64,000 nucleotides of DNA from Brachypodium distachyon (lineage: Eukaryota > Streptophyta > Magnoliopsida > Poales > Poaceae). Position 1 is the stretch's first letter. Each line of letters begins with the position of its first letter. The position numbers and the translations under genes are program-made. The notes under the pieces are model-generated. The model had not been told where the DNA came from, did not search any database, and saw only the letters and a program-made list of their open reading frames with translations. Below are positions 1 to 11,675 of this stretch, piece after piece. Location: contig NC_016134.3 of NCBI RefSeq assembly GCF_000005505.3, positions 26,549,584 through 26,613,583 on the forward strand. The letters run 5' to 3'.

Positions 1-270
1 CAAAATTTGTCTTTGCTGATGCAGGGAGGCCCACGGCCGCCCCGCGGAGTCATGCAGAACAGGGGCCATCGCATGGAACCCCAAATTGAAACGCTTCTAC
101 ACATGAAACAAACGGAAGCAAATTACTCCGTGCTCAAAAACGGAAGCAAATTGCTCCGTGTGCTCCATAGAAGGAAGAGAACACAAGAAGGAAGACGCCA
201 GGCTGCAGATGCATCCTCCCTTCCGCTCCCACTTCCCAAATCTGCATGCGCTCCCCATCAGCCTCCAGCC

Positions 271-280
271 GCTATATATT
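271..280 (+). promoter_or_regulatory. TATA box of the Ulp1-like gene
   Basis: The motif CTATATAT lies about 90 bp before the ATG at 364, in a pyrimidine-rich stretch, and would place a transcription start near 300-310 with a short GC-rich leader ending in GCCGCC just before the ATG. No other core promoter element is obvious. Confidence 0.6.
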
Positions 281-363
281 TGCCTCTCTGCCGCCGAGCC
301 GAGAGCAACGAAACCCTTGAGAAAACACAATTCCGCCCCCATTCCAGTCTTCTAGCCGCCGCC

Positions 364-3128
364 ATGGCTCGCCAAGGACACGAGCAAGAGTTCGTCGACC
401 TCGTCACAGACTCCGGTGAGCCTCGAACATCCATCTTTCTCCTTTACCTCCCTGATTGTTTTTCATATGTTTTGGTAACTCCTTCCCGATCCAAAGCCGA
501 ATGCGTCCGTGCGCCGCCTCCATAGCTTGATGCCAAATTTTGCATCTCCGCGTTGATATACTGGTTGGTTCATCTGGATCTCCAGATTATGTCTGTGAGT
601 CTTGCTTGCGGACGTGGACCTAGCTAGACATATACGAGATGAAAAAAAAAATCCATCCCTTAATTGTATTGTTCTTATAGGTTAGAGTGCAAAAATTTGG
701 GTAGTTCATTCCTTGTACTGTTTTGTGTAGATACATAGTTATTGCTTCAAAGAAACTGCTGGCCGGAACTACGGGAGTGATTGTGCTATGTGCACATGCT
801 GCTTTGTTTGGGTTTGGTTCTTTGCATCCCGTAGGAACTAGGAAAATACAATTGGTCATAATTAGTTGATGGAATTAGAACTCTTCATGTACTGATATGC
901 ACATGCAATTAGTTTAAAATTATGAATAGTTTTATTAAAAAATGAGTAGCCTTACAGTTCAGATTCCTCCAAGAAGTTCTTGACTATGAGATATATACAA
1001 CAATGTGGTTACGGATTTTCTCAAGAATACCTATATGTTTTTTGATGAATTTTTTTCTGAACTTAATGCTTGGTGATGATCGACGGTATATATCGTGCGT
1101 AGCTTTATTGCATGACCCCATGATGGATGAATATTTCAGCCACTTAGCTAAACAGTGATCAACCATATATGTGCCAGTGAATTAGATATTTGGGTTGCCA
1201 CATGTAGATCACAATAAGATGTTATTAAGCTGTAAGTATATATTGATCCCAAAACATATGAAATGTAGCCTTTACTAATTAAAATACTATGTTAAGATCA
1301 TATAACCTCTTTTGTTACTGTGATCTACCTAATGAGTTTATACTTATGCTATTTCCTCTCACCCCGAAATGGGATATTTTAGAGATGATGGATTCTTAAA
1401 CTCAGGAGCAAAAGCATTTTACCAAGGAGTAAACTAAAATCAATTTATGTTGTTTAGTGATTACCCATGGTAATTGGCCCACAATTTGCAAAGCATATGA
1501 TGATGCAGAGTAAATTTTAGCAGAATAACTTGCAGCCATATGGCATATTTGCATTTACAAGGTCGTGTGGTGTGTATTTTATTGCTCTTATGGTATTAAT
1601 TTGTATCGTCAACGTTTTATTATGTAGAGTGCGAAAGCAACGACTCTACGACAAATAAAAGGAAGGACGTGAAGACATCAGGATGTTCAAAAAATGCAGT
1701 ACCCTTTGCTTCCCTTCCCCGAAAAAAGCGCATTGGGTCTAGCAGGAGCCACAACACAAACAAAGACAAATTGAGCACTGAAATTTTTGAACTATGCCTG
1801 GAGTATGTCAACCTTTTGTATTAACTTCTTATTGCTCTCTGCTTCTAAATAATATATAGTGTTCTTACTAGAATGCTTTGTGTAGGGATATTTGGACTTG
1901 CATGGATGATCCAAATAAAAAAGGCGATTTTGAGCGCTTGGATTCACTTTGGTTTCACTTGTACTCCGACATGAACTATAATAATAAAGCAAGTATTCTA
2001 CAAAGAATAAAAGAAAAGGATATATTTTCAAGACGATATGTATTTGTGCCTATTCTTCTTTGGTAGATTTCTCAGAACTCTTTGATTCTCAAATATGAAG
2101 TATTATTTGATTGGCAAAATGATATAAATTGCACTTTATTCACTATAGGGGACACTGGAGCCTCCTAGTGTTGTGCAACTTTGGTGAGACAAACTACCTG
2201 GGTACTGAAAAAGGACCACGAATGCTTCTACTGGATTCACTTAAAACAACAAACCCAATAAGGCTGCGATTGAGCATCAACAGGTATGATGTTCTCAATC
2301 ATTCCTATAGGCAATTCAATGTGTTTATAATTGGTTACGCCATAACATATTGTTTCTTTTATATATTGGTATATATAGGACATAAAAGGTTTATTACAGT
2401 ATAAAAATGTAAGTAAATTACCACAACATGAGGTCCAATATACTTCTAGAGGTTTGGATGAACGTCAAACCCCCTTATCATTATATGGCAAAAAAGTCCT
2501 TAGTTTATGTTTCCATATAAGTGCATTTACATGTACATGTATGTACTTTGTAAAGAACATGACTACAAACTTGTTTATGTATTCCAGATTCATTGAAGGT
2601 ATTTTTAAGAACCAAGAGAGAGAAGATCAATTGCAGCAGTTCAAAAACAAAGTCAAGCTTGAGATTCCTGAGGTATGGTTATATGGATGTCTATTTTTAT
2701 CTTTATGTTGTTGCTTTATTAGATATTTAAGTTTAATAATTTCATCATCTTTTTTAGGTGCCACAGCAAACTGGGGAGGACTGCGGAATATATTGTCTTT
2801 ACTTCGTTTACTGTTTTCTTGTACTCGAAGAACTGGGAGAAAATTTGAGCAAGCTGGTGTGTGTCACCCATTTTAAACATACACTAATTTTTCGTTTCTG
2901 CCTTGCAAGAGCGCTTTACTAAATTGTTTTTTATCCATTTGAATTATTGTAAGGATGCCATGTTCAATCCTGAGGAGCTGGAGAACATAGAGAACATCCG
3001 CGGGGATATTCACTCGTTCCTAACGTATGTTGACCTTGTTGTCTTTTATCTCATACATATGAGAAAATATCATCTTATTGCCCTGTTTATTGGTTTGTAG
3101 CAAAAGGAATGCCAAGAAAGCAGGGTAG
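364..3128 (+). CDS. Ulp1/C48-family cysteine protease, small single-domain form, 8 exons
   Basis: The model joins exons 364-415, 1628-1802, 1886-2062, 2149-2283, 2588-2672, 2758-2856, 2954-3024 and 3101-3128. All introns are GT-AG and the phases fit, giving 273 codons with no internal stop. Residues 28-52 hold two basic clusters (KRK, PRKKR) that look like a bipartite nuclear localisation signal. The catalytic domain follows: GHW with His137, LLLDSL with Asp164, a Gln at 211/212 for the oxyanion hole, and DCG with nucleophile Cys217. Proteases of this fold remove SUMO or related modifiers, or process their precursors. The small layout resembles plant single-domain cysteine proteases of the Arabidopsis At3g48480 type, which is a recollection and not a search. 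The ATG at 364 has a GCCGCC context. The short last exon (9 codons) is the least certain part. Substrate specificity cannot be told from the sequence. No sign of decay. Confidence 0.85.
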
Positions 3129-4660
3129 AGTGCAAGGCAAGATCACACCAAGTTTACTGGATATATTATTGGGTAAGGGAAGATTGGTGCTTAATCATTT
3201 CAGATCTTCTCTCGTGCTCTCACCTCTAGATTGCCCTAATTACTTTTTATCTCTCTTATTTACCCAGGTATTTGGTAACAAAAGCTTTCATCTTCCCTGG
3301 TGGCTAGTTCTGAGGAGTGCATACGATTATGGAGAATCTGTTTATGCATTCAGTAAAGGGGAAGATTGCTATGTGTCTACAAAAGTGAGGGTTGCAGTCA
3401 GCCAGCCTAGTTCATCATACAGAATCCAGAGATGTTTCTATTCGTTCAAAAACTAAATATACTAGTATAATGTTAAGCATATTTGAATGATTTATGATTG
3501 TAGTCATGCATTATCTGAATAACTTCCTTTAGAGCTTGCATTATTGAAGCACGACGAAGATTGGTCCAAACTTATCCCTCGATCAGTCTACCCACCACTC
3601 AAGCTCTCTCATACATGATCATAGTCGTTGTCACCTTCCTGACCCAAGCAACAAATAAGACACACCTAGCAGACGAGCCTCCTAGGTCCGAGTGTTCCAC
3701 TGGTGGCTAGTCATGTTTTCTTTTCGGAAAAGCTCCGCGTACGACGAAAGGTGTACGATTTGCGTACGAAGTGCATCAAGGCCACACAACACACGCCGTC
3801 AACTGTGCACATGAACTGTGTCGCGCACAGATCGAACATTTTTTACCGATCGTACTATACGTGTAGCAGTTCTCTTTTCTTTTCTTATAATAGAGGGTCC
3901 ACCCTCCGATTTCCAGTCCAGCCATTACTAGAAAACAACAAGTTTTTGTAAGAATATAATGAATTCAGTAGACTACTACTCCTAGCTAGGAGAGAGAGAG
4001 AGATTTTTCGAAAAGGGGTGGATGTGGAGAGAGAGAGAGAGATTGGTTGCAAGAGAAGAGCAGATTGAGAGTCTTTGACTCTTCGTCAGTGTCCGAGGAT
4101 GGAAGTGGCCCTTTGAGAGCAGAGCCTAGAGCTCAAGGACGGGGAGCATCCACTGAATGTGAACCTATTGTCTTCCGAGCGTTATCTTCGTTTAAAGGGA
4201 GAATTTATAATGTTGACATGTCATCCGTCCGTTAACTTTGTTAGCCTTAATCTTGAATTGTATCTGCATGTTTTTTTATTTTCGTATGCATGTAGTTAGG
4301 TGCATGGTAGATTGGCATGGTGTAAGTGTGAGACTTACGAAGCCGATGAAGTCTTCAACGGTGACATGCGAAGCGAGATGCTCGATGCCGTGCGATGCGA
4401 CATGGAGGCGAGATGCCTAAGATGTCATGTGATGCGACACGACACGGTGAGATGTCAGGGATGCTGCGTGATGCGGCGAGCAGGCGAGATACCAGCGATG
4501 TAAAGCTGCAGGTATGTCAGGTATGAAGTGAAGGTGCCGGTGCTGTGCGATGCAGCAAGATACTGCCGGCACCGGCAACATGCGTGGAAGTTAGCCGAAG
4601 GTCTGCATGCCGATTGATTATGATTAAGTGGATATCGATGCATGTAGCAGTAGTTACCTC
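3129..4660. other. Intergenic stretch with simple repeats, no gene recognised
   Basis: The 3' flank of the protease gene is followed by AT-rich then mixed DNA. (GA)n tracts occur at about 3990-4003 and 4027-4042. From about 4340 to 4510 there is a degenerate GATGCGA/GAGATGC-rich stretch that looks like decayed low-complexity sequence. Open frames here are short and match nothing I recognise. It could include the ruined interior of the LTR-like unit that follows. Confidence 0.5.
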
Positions 4661-4912
4661 TGTTGGAGGTTCGTAGCTTGGATAGGAATAATCCGCTGCA
4701 TGATGCATAGATAGGAACGTGGAGTTGTTAGCTAAGCGTAGAGTTAGTTTGCTAGCTTGCCTCCTATTTATACACGTACGCGCGCGTCAAGTTGAAGAGT
4801 TGAGGCAATAGAAAAGGAAAAGCTCGCTGTGAGGCAGAGAGGCCAAAAAATCTCTTGTCTTCCTATTGTTCATGAGGTTGAAGAACATGAGCTGTGAGAA
4901 GCAGCTCCAACA
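4661..4912. mobile_element. LTR-like unit, possible solo or terminal Copia-type LTR
   Basis: The unit starts TGTTGGAG and ends CTCCAACA, a perfect 8-bp terminal inverted repeat of the TG..CA kind typical of plant LTRs. It contains a TATA-like CTATTTATAC near 4767. The flanking five bases (ACCTC and AACTT) do not match, and neither a primer-binding site nor a clear polypurine tract is seen next to it, so it may be a rearranged solo LTR. Confidence 0.4.
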
Positions 4913-5083
4913 AACTTGCAGTATACATACACAAGGAAAAATACGATCAGGTACTATTTTCTTCTAAGGGATTTTTATTTTTCGTTCGCCCGGTTGCTTA
5001 GTTGTGCTCAGTTTTGTCCGGGGCTTAAAACACTGCTCGCTTCTACACTTGGTTCCTTCGGCAGATGCTCGCAAATGCAATCA

Positions 5084-5200
5084 CACTAACACAAAAAACC
5101 CCACCAGTGGTGATCACGCCGCCACTAACCGTGCGCCACTGGTGTTTTTGCTACCAGTGGTGGGTAAAATCCACACCACTGGTAGTCATCGGTCATCAAT
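5084..5200 (+). mobile_element. CACTA transposon end fragment
   Basis: The terminus CACTAACACAAAAAACCCC is followed by ACCAGTGGTG / CGCCACTGGTG inverted subterminal motifs, the same design as the CACTA ends at 18394, 30278 and 31399. It stops after about 115 bp, where unrelated tandem repeats begin. No partner end is visible nearby. Confidence 0.6.
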
Positions 5201-5204
5201 CGAC

Positions 5205-5625
5205 TCATGAGGGTATTGGACGCACCCGGCACTCGGGGGCTCTCTCCAATCGCCCCACATTAGGTCCAAGACCCACCCGACGACACTCGGGTTCTTCAAA
5301 TCAACTATTATTCGGTCTTGGACCCGACACTCAGGGGCTGCGACCAATCAACCACTGGATCCGGTCTTGGACGCACCCGATACTCGGGGGCTGCGTCCAA
5401 TCGATCCCAGAACTTGGTCTTGGACGCACCCGACACTCAGGGACTGCGTCTAATCGACCCCTGAACTCGGTATTGGACACACCCGACACTCGGGGGCTGC
5501 GTCTAATCGAGCCCGGAACTCGGTCTTGGATGCACCCGATACTCGGGGGCAGCGTCCAATCAACCTAAAATACAGTATTAGACGTACCCGACACACAGAG
5601 GTTGCGTCTAATTAATTCACAGTAC
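5205..5625. repeat. 53-bp tandem array, about eight copies
   Basis: Units around the core GGTCTTGGACGCACCCGA, followed by ACTCGGGGGCTGCGTC, recur at 5363, 5416, 5469, 5522 and 5574, with more degenerate copies upstream. The period is 52-53 bp. The motif ACTCGGGGGCT is typical of the 3' non-coding part of large plant Gypsy elements, which fits the region downstream (15929-18393). Confidence 0.75.
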
Positions 5626-6064
5626 AACACTCGAAATCACCGTGGGATCAACGAGGCTCCTACGTCGTTGGGTTTTGCTCGTATCGAGATTCAGTGCCGA
5701 ATACGCGAGATCAAAGCATATTGGTCTACCCCCGACTGCAAACAGTCGCGCCTATACCCGGGGGCTACTCCCACCGGGAGCGCTGGTCGCGCACCCGGTA
5801 TAATCCACTCCGCTACTTCATATGCCGGCTCCAATCAACAACTCTCGGAAGGCACTCCCACTGGGAGCCTCTGGGCACAAAAACGTGACTCAAATCTACA
5901 TTCTGGTTCGACTCAGATCCAGAGTGAGCATTACAACAGATTTTTCAAGCAACAAGGATCTTAATTTCAAGAATTTACAAGTACCCAAATTGAGTCCGGT
6001 CACCACTACAAACAGTCGCCACCGGACTCGGGGGCTACACCCACTGGGAGCGCTGGTCGCGCAC
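5626..6064 (+). mobile_element. 3' non-coding region of a plus-strand Gypsy element, part 1
   Basis: Two copies of a CGGGGGCTAC..CACTGGGAGCGCTGGTCGCGCAC module lie near 5760-5800 and 6030-6064. The second is interrupted exactly after CGCAC by the Tat-type Gypsy at 6065 and resumes at 15929. No coding sequence is seen. I infer that it belongs to the same element as the LTR that starts at 17966. Confidence 0.5.
6060..6064. repeat. Target site duplication CGCAC, left copy
   Basis: CGCAC precedes the TGTCG end at 6065 and recurs at 15929-15933 just after the CGACA end. The rejoined target matches the repeat module seen intact near 5780, which confirms both ends of the insertion. Confidence 0.9.
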
Positions 6065-6969
6065 TGTCGTCGCACGGGGCTCTGACACCGGGGGCGTGCT
6101 GGCACACCCCCTTTTGGGTTCGGCAGGGGCGTCGGGGATCGCCCCGGCGATCACCGGCGCGGCCGATGGCCCACGTAACCTACAAAGTAATGTACCCCGG
6201 ATGCATGCAAGCTAAGGACATATGCACACACGTTTTTACCCAGGTTCGGGCCACCCGGAGGAGTAAAACCCTACGTCCTGCCTGTCTGAACTGGTATTGA
6301 CTATAGATCAAGTGTTTACACATTGCCGGGGGAAGAGTCCCCGGACGTTCTCTTTTTGGCTAAGTGCTATTCACTGCTTTAGGGTACTGCTAATGGCTAA
6401 GTGTGAGTTTGTCTACCCACCAGAGTGGAACCATCCAACCGCCCAGCCGTGTGATCAGTGAACCGTAGAAGAATGTGGAACCCTTTGACCGTCGGCGGGG
6501 GTCCTCCTTTTATACTGAAGGGGATACCACAGGTGCCGCGGCGCATGCATTATAAGTGTCGATCAGGGAGACATGCCACTCCCCCTCGGTGAGCTGGTGG
6601 CATGCATGGATGCCATCTCCGCTGCTAGGGGTCTAAAACCCTAAAGGTAGGACTGGACAGCCACTGTTCACCTGATTTGGACGGGTAACGCCCCTCCTGT
6701 CGGCTCATTTAATGCGCCGTGCGCCTCAGTCCTCGCCCTGGTGAGACTGCGCATCTGACGCCCGCCACGCGCCCGCGTGGTGCTGTTCCTCTGTCCGCTG
6801 GGCCCCACCCTTGTGGCGGGAGCCTGCGCCCGGGAACTCCTTCTCCCGGCAAGTCGCTCCCCAGGAAGCGCCCAGACCAAACACACCCGGGAACCCCCCT
6901 CCCGGGAAGCGGCTTCTCGGGAGGTGTCTAGGCGGGAACATGCCCCGAAGCCCCGCTAGCCCTTCCGGG
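6065..6969 (-). repeat. 3' LTR of the Tat-type Gypsy, truncated at its inner end
   Basis: About 905 bp matches the other LTR (11676-11949 plus 15141-15835). The match stops in a CCTTCCGGG run at 6961-6969. Beyond it the partner LTR has about 90 more bases, while this copy passes straight into integrase codons. It lacks the 55-bp tandem duplication seen at 15230-15345 in the partner. Confidence 0.85.
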
Positions 6970-7290
6970 AGGGCCAGTAGAAACCGTGCCGAAACGCCTT
7001 GCGGGCTAAAGCCCGGGAGGCCACATGGTGTGAGCATGTGCCTCGATGTATCTCTTCCAACAGTGCGTGCCCTTCGTCTTGCGGCACGCAGATGAGCTTG
7101 ACCCCGTTTGCACGTCTGCGGTAGAGGTTTCCATCCACCACAGTGTACATTTTGGCTTGCCGCGCTACCCGCTCCGCGGCAACGTCATCTTCCGGGAGAG
7201 CCTCCCCTTTCAAGTAACAGGCGATTTTCGCCGCCCCGGGAGGGATCTCCCTGCCAACGCATGCCGCTATATCAGCGGCATGGACCCCTG
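6970..7290 (-). pseudogene. Integrase N-terminal zinc-binding remnant (Tat-type Gypsy)
   Basis: The minus frame shows an HHCC-type zinc-binding segment ending in a FYWP motif near 6975, typical of the start of Gypsy integrases. The DD(E) catalytic core that should follow is missing because the frame runs into LTR sequence a few codons later. A frameshift near 7280 also separates it from the RNase H frame upstream. Confidence 0.75.
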
Positions 7291-9243
7291 CTTTGCGGGG
7301 GTTCCTTCGGTTGCCCGAGGGGCGTCCTCGGCAGCCGGCTCGGGGGCGACTGAAGGAGCCGTTTGCTTCTGGCAGAACACCCCCGTCGAGGGCTTCCGGC
7401 GCTCTGCTGCCATCTTGGCCAGCTCGTCAGCAGCGAAGTTATCCTTCCGCTTGACGTGCTCGAATCGCAAACCTTTGAACTTATGTTCCAACTTGCGGAC
7501 TTCCTCCACGTACGGCGCCATCTGCAGGCAGTCGTAGTCCTTGTTCATCTGGTTGATCACGAGCTGGGAGTCCCCGCGAACAACCAGGCGCTTGATGTCG
7601 AGGGCGATCGCCGACCGTAACCCGGCGAGCAAGCCCTCGTACTCCGCCATGTTGTTGGTGGAGTTCGGGAAATCGAGCTAGACAGCGAACCTCAACTGGT
7701 CCCCTGTCAGTGACCCGATGACGACCCCGGCGCCAGCTCCTTGGAGACTGAGCGCGCCGTCGAAGTAGAGGACCCAGTGGTCCTCGTCCAGCTTGCCGGG
7801 CAGGCCGGTCTCCGGCTCATTTTCTTGCACGCTCGTCGACGTCCATTCCGCAACGAAGTCCGCCCAAGCCATACTCTTGATGCTCTTGGAGTTGGTGAAG
7901 TGAAGGTCGAAATCCGACAGCTCCATCCACCATTCGGCCACCCTCCCGGTGGCTTCACGGTTGGTGAGGGCTCGCTCAAGGCAGAACCCTGATACCACCG
8001 TGATGCGGTGCGCTTGAAAGTAGCGGCGCAGCTTGCGGGATGCAAGGAGAATCCCCAAGAGGAGCTTCTGCACTTGCGGGTATCTCGTTCGCGCGTTGCG
8101 CAGCACCGTGCTGACGAAGTACACCGGGTGCTGCACTAACCGCTTCCGTGGTGCGGAAGCTGCCGGCTCGGGGGTGGTCCCTGGGTCCGAGGCGGTTGCT
8201 GGGGGCCGTTCAGCCCCCTGCCCCGCAGCCTCAGTCCCTGGAACATCTTCCTCCCTCTCGGCAACCAGCACCAAGCTGACCCCCTGGTCAGTCGCTGCTA
8301 GATAGAGTAGCAGCGGCTCGCCCGGCTTGGGAGCGACGAGGACGGGCGGCGACCTCAGGTACTGTTTGAGTTCCCGGAACGCCACCTCGGCCTCGGGAGT
8401 CCAGTCAACCGGACCCTTCCTCTTCATCACCTTGAAGAAAGGCAGGGCGCGTTCGCTCAGCCTTGAGATGAAGCGGCCCAACACGGCAACGCAGCCGTTG
8501 AGGCGCTGGACGTCCTTCACCTTGCGGGGGGCCTCCATCTTCTCGATGGCTTCTATCTTGCTTGGATTGGCTTGTATCCCCCTATGTGAAACCAAGAAAC
8601 CCAGAAGCTGACCCGAGTCCACACCGAAGGTGCATTTCTCGGGGTTCAGCTTGAGCTTGATCCTGCGAAGGTTATCGAACTTTTCCCGCATGTCACCAAT
8701 CAGCGAGTCCCCGCACTTCGATTTGATGACGATGTCGTCCATGTAGGCCTCCGCGTTGCGGCCTAGCTGGGGCCCCAAACATTCGCGCAGCTCGCACTGA
8801 AATGTGGAGCCTGCGTTCTTCAACCCGAAAGGCATGCATGTATAACAATAGCAGCCGACCGGGGTGATGAACGCTGTTTTTTCCTCATCCTCGACCGCCA
8901 TCTTAATTTGATGGTAGCCGGAAAAAGCATCCAGAAAACTCAGCAAGTCACAACCAGCGGTAGAATCAACTATTTGATCGATACGGGGTACAGGGAAGGG
9001 ATCTTTGAGGCATGGACGATTAAGATTAGTAAAATCTACGCACATGCGAAGCTTATTCCCTGCTTTAGGTACTACTACAGGGTTAGCTAACCAGGTGGGG
9101 TACAGAACTTCCCTGATAGCCCCGGCAGCCTTGAGCTTGTCCACCTCTTGCTTGATGAAATCCTTACGCTCTTGTGCTTGCCGCCGAATCTTCTGCTTGA
9201 CGGGGCGCGCGTCCGGGCGCACCGCGAGCCGATGCTCAATCAC
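7267..9243 (-). pseudogene. Reverse transcriptase and dual RNase H (Tat-type Gypsy pol)
   Basis: The first part (9243-7678) has reverse transcriptase motifs including YMDD at about residues 167-170, which holds the catalytic aspartates, then a first RNase H-like region. A second RNase H follows with YFDGA, NNMAEYE, GDSQL and an ADELA motif (7650-7380). A TAG stop at 7678-7680 interrupts the second RNase H, and the frame ends at 7267 before the integrase scrap. The protein would copy element RNA into DNA and degrade the RNA strand. This copy cannot make the complete polyprotein. Confidence 0.85.
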
Positions 9244-11618
9244 CTCCCTGGGGACTCCGCGTCGAACACTATGTGTTCAGTCCTAAACGCTTCCTGGGAC
9301 CCGAAGGTTACCGGCAGCGTGATGCGCCCTAGTGGGCGCACGATCCCGAGGTTTACCCCCCGGAACGGGTCGGTGGGCTTCAGCTGCTCCACCGGCAACT
9401 GGAGTTTCTCCACCAACCTGGCGGACAGGAGGTTAAGCCCCGCTCCGTTGTCCCCCAGTACCTTGGTCACTGTCATATTGCTAATGATCAGTGAGACGAC
9501 GAAGGGTATTACCCCTGAACCCAGCTGCCGCGCTGGGTGATCGTCGGCGCTGAAAGTGATCGGCACGTGCGACCACCTCAGCGGCTGTTGCGGCTCCGCG
9601 TCCGGCAACAGCGCGCACACGTCGCGGGTGAGGCGCTTCCCCGCGGCATGGGATGGGAGAGCATAGGCTCCCCCTTGGATGCAGGCGACGCCGCGAGGCT
9701 CCTGGAAGCCCGGCTCGTCGCACCAGTGCAATCGGACTCGCGCTACTCCACAGCGCGAGCCCTGTCGCGTCCCCGGGGAGGGCGCTCCCGGCCGGCGCGA
9801 GGCTGGCCGCGTCCCCCTTGGGGTTCGTCCCTGCCGGCGCCGCCGCGGCAGGCCTCGACTCAGCTCTGGGGTCGTTCGGGCAATCTCGGGGGAGATGCCG
9901 ATGTCGCCGCAATTGAAGCAGGCGCCAGCAGCGCAGCATTCCTCATGGCGCTGCTCGCGCCGCTGCTTGATCCCTTGTAGGATGCGGCAGTCCTGCGCGT
10001 CGTGGGTGGAGTTGTTGTGGATGGGGCAGTGAGGCACGTCACCCTGCTTGCCGCCAGACCCGCCACCCGGCGAGGCCTTCTTCGCAGGCCTCGCGGCAGG
10101 TGCCCCCGAGTCCGCAGCGAGAACCTGCTTCCCGCTGTGCTTGCGGGAACCCTTCTTCTGCGAACCCTCGCCAGGGCTCGCGGTAGCCTTGGCTGCTCGC
10201 TCGGGCGCTAGGCGCCCCTCCTCGGCCATGGCGCATTTGTGCGCCAGGGCGTATAGATCCTGCGTCGTCCGGATCCGATGCGTGCTCAGCTTCTCGCGCA
10301 TCTTGGGATCGCGAACGTTGATAGCGAAGGTGTTGACGATGGCAGCCGCCTCCGCCTCCGGGATAGAATAGGAGAGATTGGAGAAGCGGTTGACGAAACT
10401 CCGCAACATCTCTCCCGGCTTCTGCACGATCGTGTGCAGTTCCGCCATGGTTCCCGGGCGCTTGTAGCCGCCCTGAAACGCGCTCACAAACTGCTCGCGC
10501 AGGTCCGCCCAAGTGGCGATGGACCCGGCAGGCAGGTTGAGCAGCCAGGTTCTCGCTGATCCTTTCAGGACCATTGGGAACCAGTTGGCTCTAACCTTAT
10601 TGTTGGCGCCGATGGCATGCATCCCCAATCTGTAGGTCAGGAGGAAATCTTTGGGATTCTCGGTCCTGTCGTACATACCGAGCGCTGGCGCCCGAAACTT
10701 ACGGGGCCATGTCACCCGCCGCAGCTTGCGCGCGAACGCGGTGCAGCCGTCCTCGAGGCCCATGAGAGCGTCTTCCTGCTCCTGCGGGCGTTGGCGCTCT
10801 ACCTCGCGCCTGTGCCGGCGCTCTAAGCGCGGGTGCAGATCCTCTTGCTGGCAGGCATTCAAGATGCCGCGTGCGTTACCCCGCGTGACGGTGGGTGACG
10901 AGTCCGAGGACCCCTCCGGGCCCCCGTTTCCCTGGCCTCCCTGTGCAGGAGGGTTCTCCCCCTGTCGCGAGGCGCGGGGCGCGTCTCCGCGCTCCGGATT
11001 CTGCCCGTGGCCGGGGCCTACCGGGACGCCCTCGCCTTGCGGCTGCTGGGCGGCCAAAGCGAGGAGCGCGTCCAACTCCTCGCCCCACATCTCGTGTGCC
11101 GGCGTGCCTTGCTGCGGTTCATAGCGCACCATGACCCACGCGGCGATGATGGCTTCCGCGAGGGTTCGTGCGGGAGGCAGCCGATTTCCCGAGCGGCTGC
11201 TGTCCGCTCTGGCCCCGGATGCCTCCGAGTGCGCAGGGTGTGAGCCCCCGGGCGTCGCACGCGACGCGGTATGCTCATGGCACCGCTGTCGCTGCGTATC
11301 CTTGGCCCGCGACTCGACTCGCTGGCCGGCTCGGGCGGCATCATGCCTGCTCACGCGGCTGACCTCGGCACTGGGGGCCGCCGGTCCCCTCAGCTGATTG
11401 TCTGCAAACGGCCGACGAGGCGGGGGAGGCAGCTGTGATTGCTGCACTCTCGAGGGCTCCGGATCCTCCTGCGCCCCTGACGCGGGTCGCACGCCATGCG
11501 ACCGCGTGTGTGCCGCTAGGGCCTCACGCGTGTCTATTCGAGGGTCACCAGCCCGCTTGGGGGGCATGGTGGCCGGTCTCGTCGGCGAAGAAGACGAAGC
11601 CGACGTCGATGCAAACAC
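9240..11618 (-). pseudogene. Gag and protease region of the Tat-type Gypsy
   Basis: The 792-codon minus frame has an Arg/Pro/Ser-rich N-terminal part, a Retrotrans_gag core (about residues 300-470), then a lysine-rich tail and the first half of a zinc knuckle (CFNCGD). The second half (LPRDCP) lies in another frame (9939-9481), so a frameshift falls inside the knuckle and the original frame returns later. Near residue 723 a DNGAG motif corresponds to the aspartic protease active site (usually D-S/T/G-G). Gag packages element RNA and the protease would cleave the polyprotein. The frame overlaps the reverse transcriptase frame by four bases in another phase. Confidence 0.8.
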
Positions 11619-11654
11619 TGCTGCCGGTGGTCACCGGCGAGCTCTCCTCTAGCG

Positions 11655-11675
11655 CCCCCTACCTGGCGCGCCGGA
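11655..11675 (-). other. Primer-binding-site region of the Tat-type Gypsy
   Basis: Read on the minus strand, the bases directly after the 5' LTR end (11676) are CCGGCGCGCCAGGTAGGGG. GGCGCGCCAGGTAGGGG is common at this place in plant Gypsy elements. I cannot assign the priming tRNA with certainty. Confidence 0.5.

Noticed and set aside
7..525. 172-codon frame over the protease promoter and first exon
   Set aside because: It reads through the TATA box and the first donor site. Only the segment after 364 agrees with the spliced gene.
3109..3456. 115-codon frame after the protease gene
   Set aside because: It overlaps the last short exon out of frame and has no recognisable domain, so it is probably downstream non-coding sequence.
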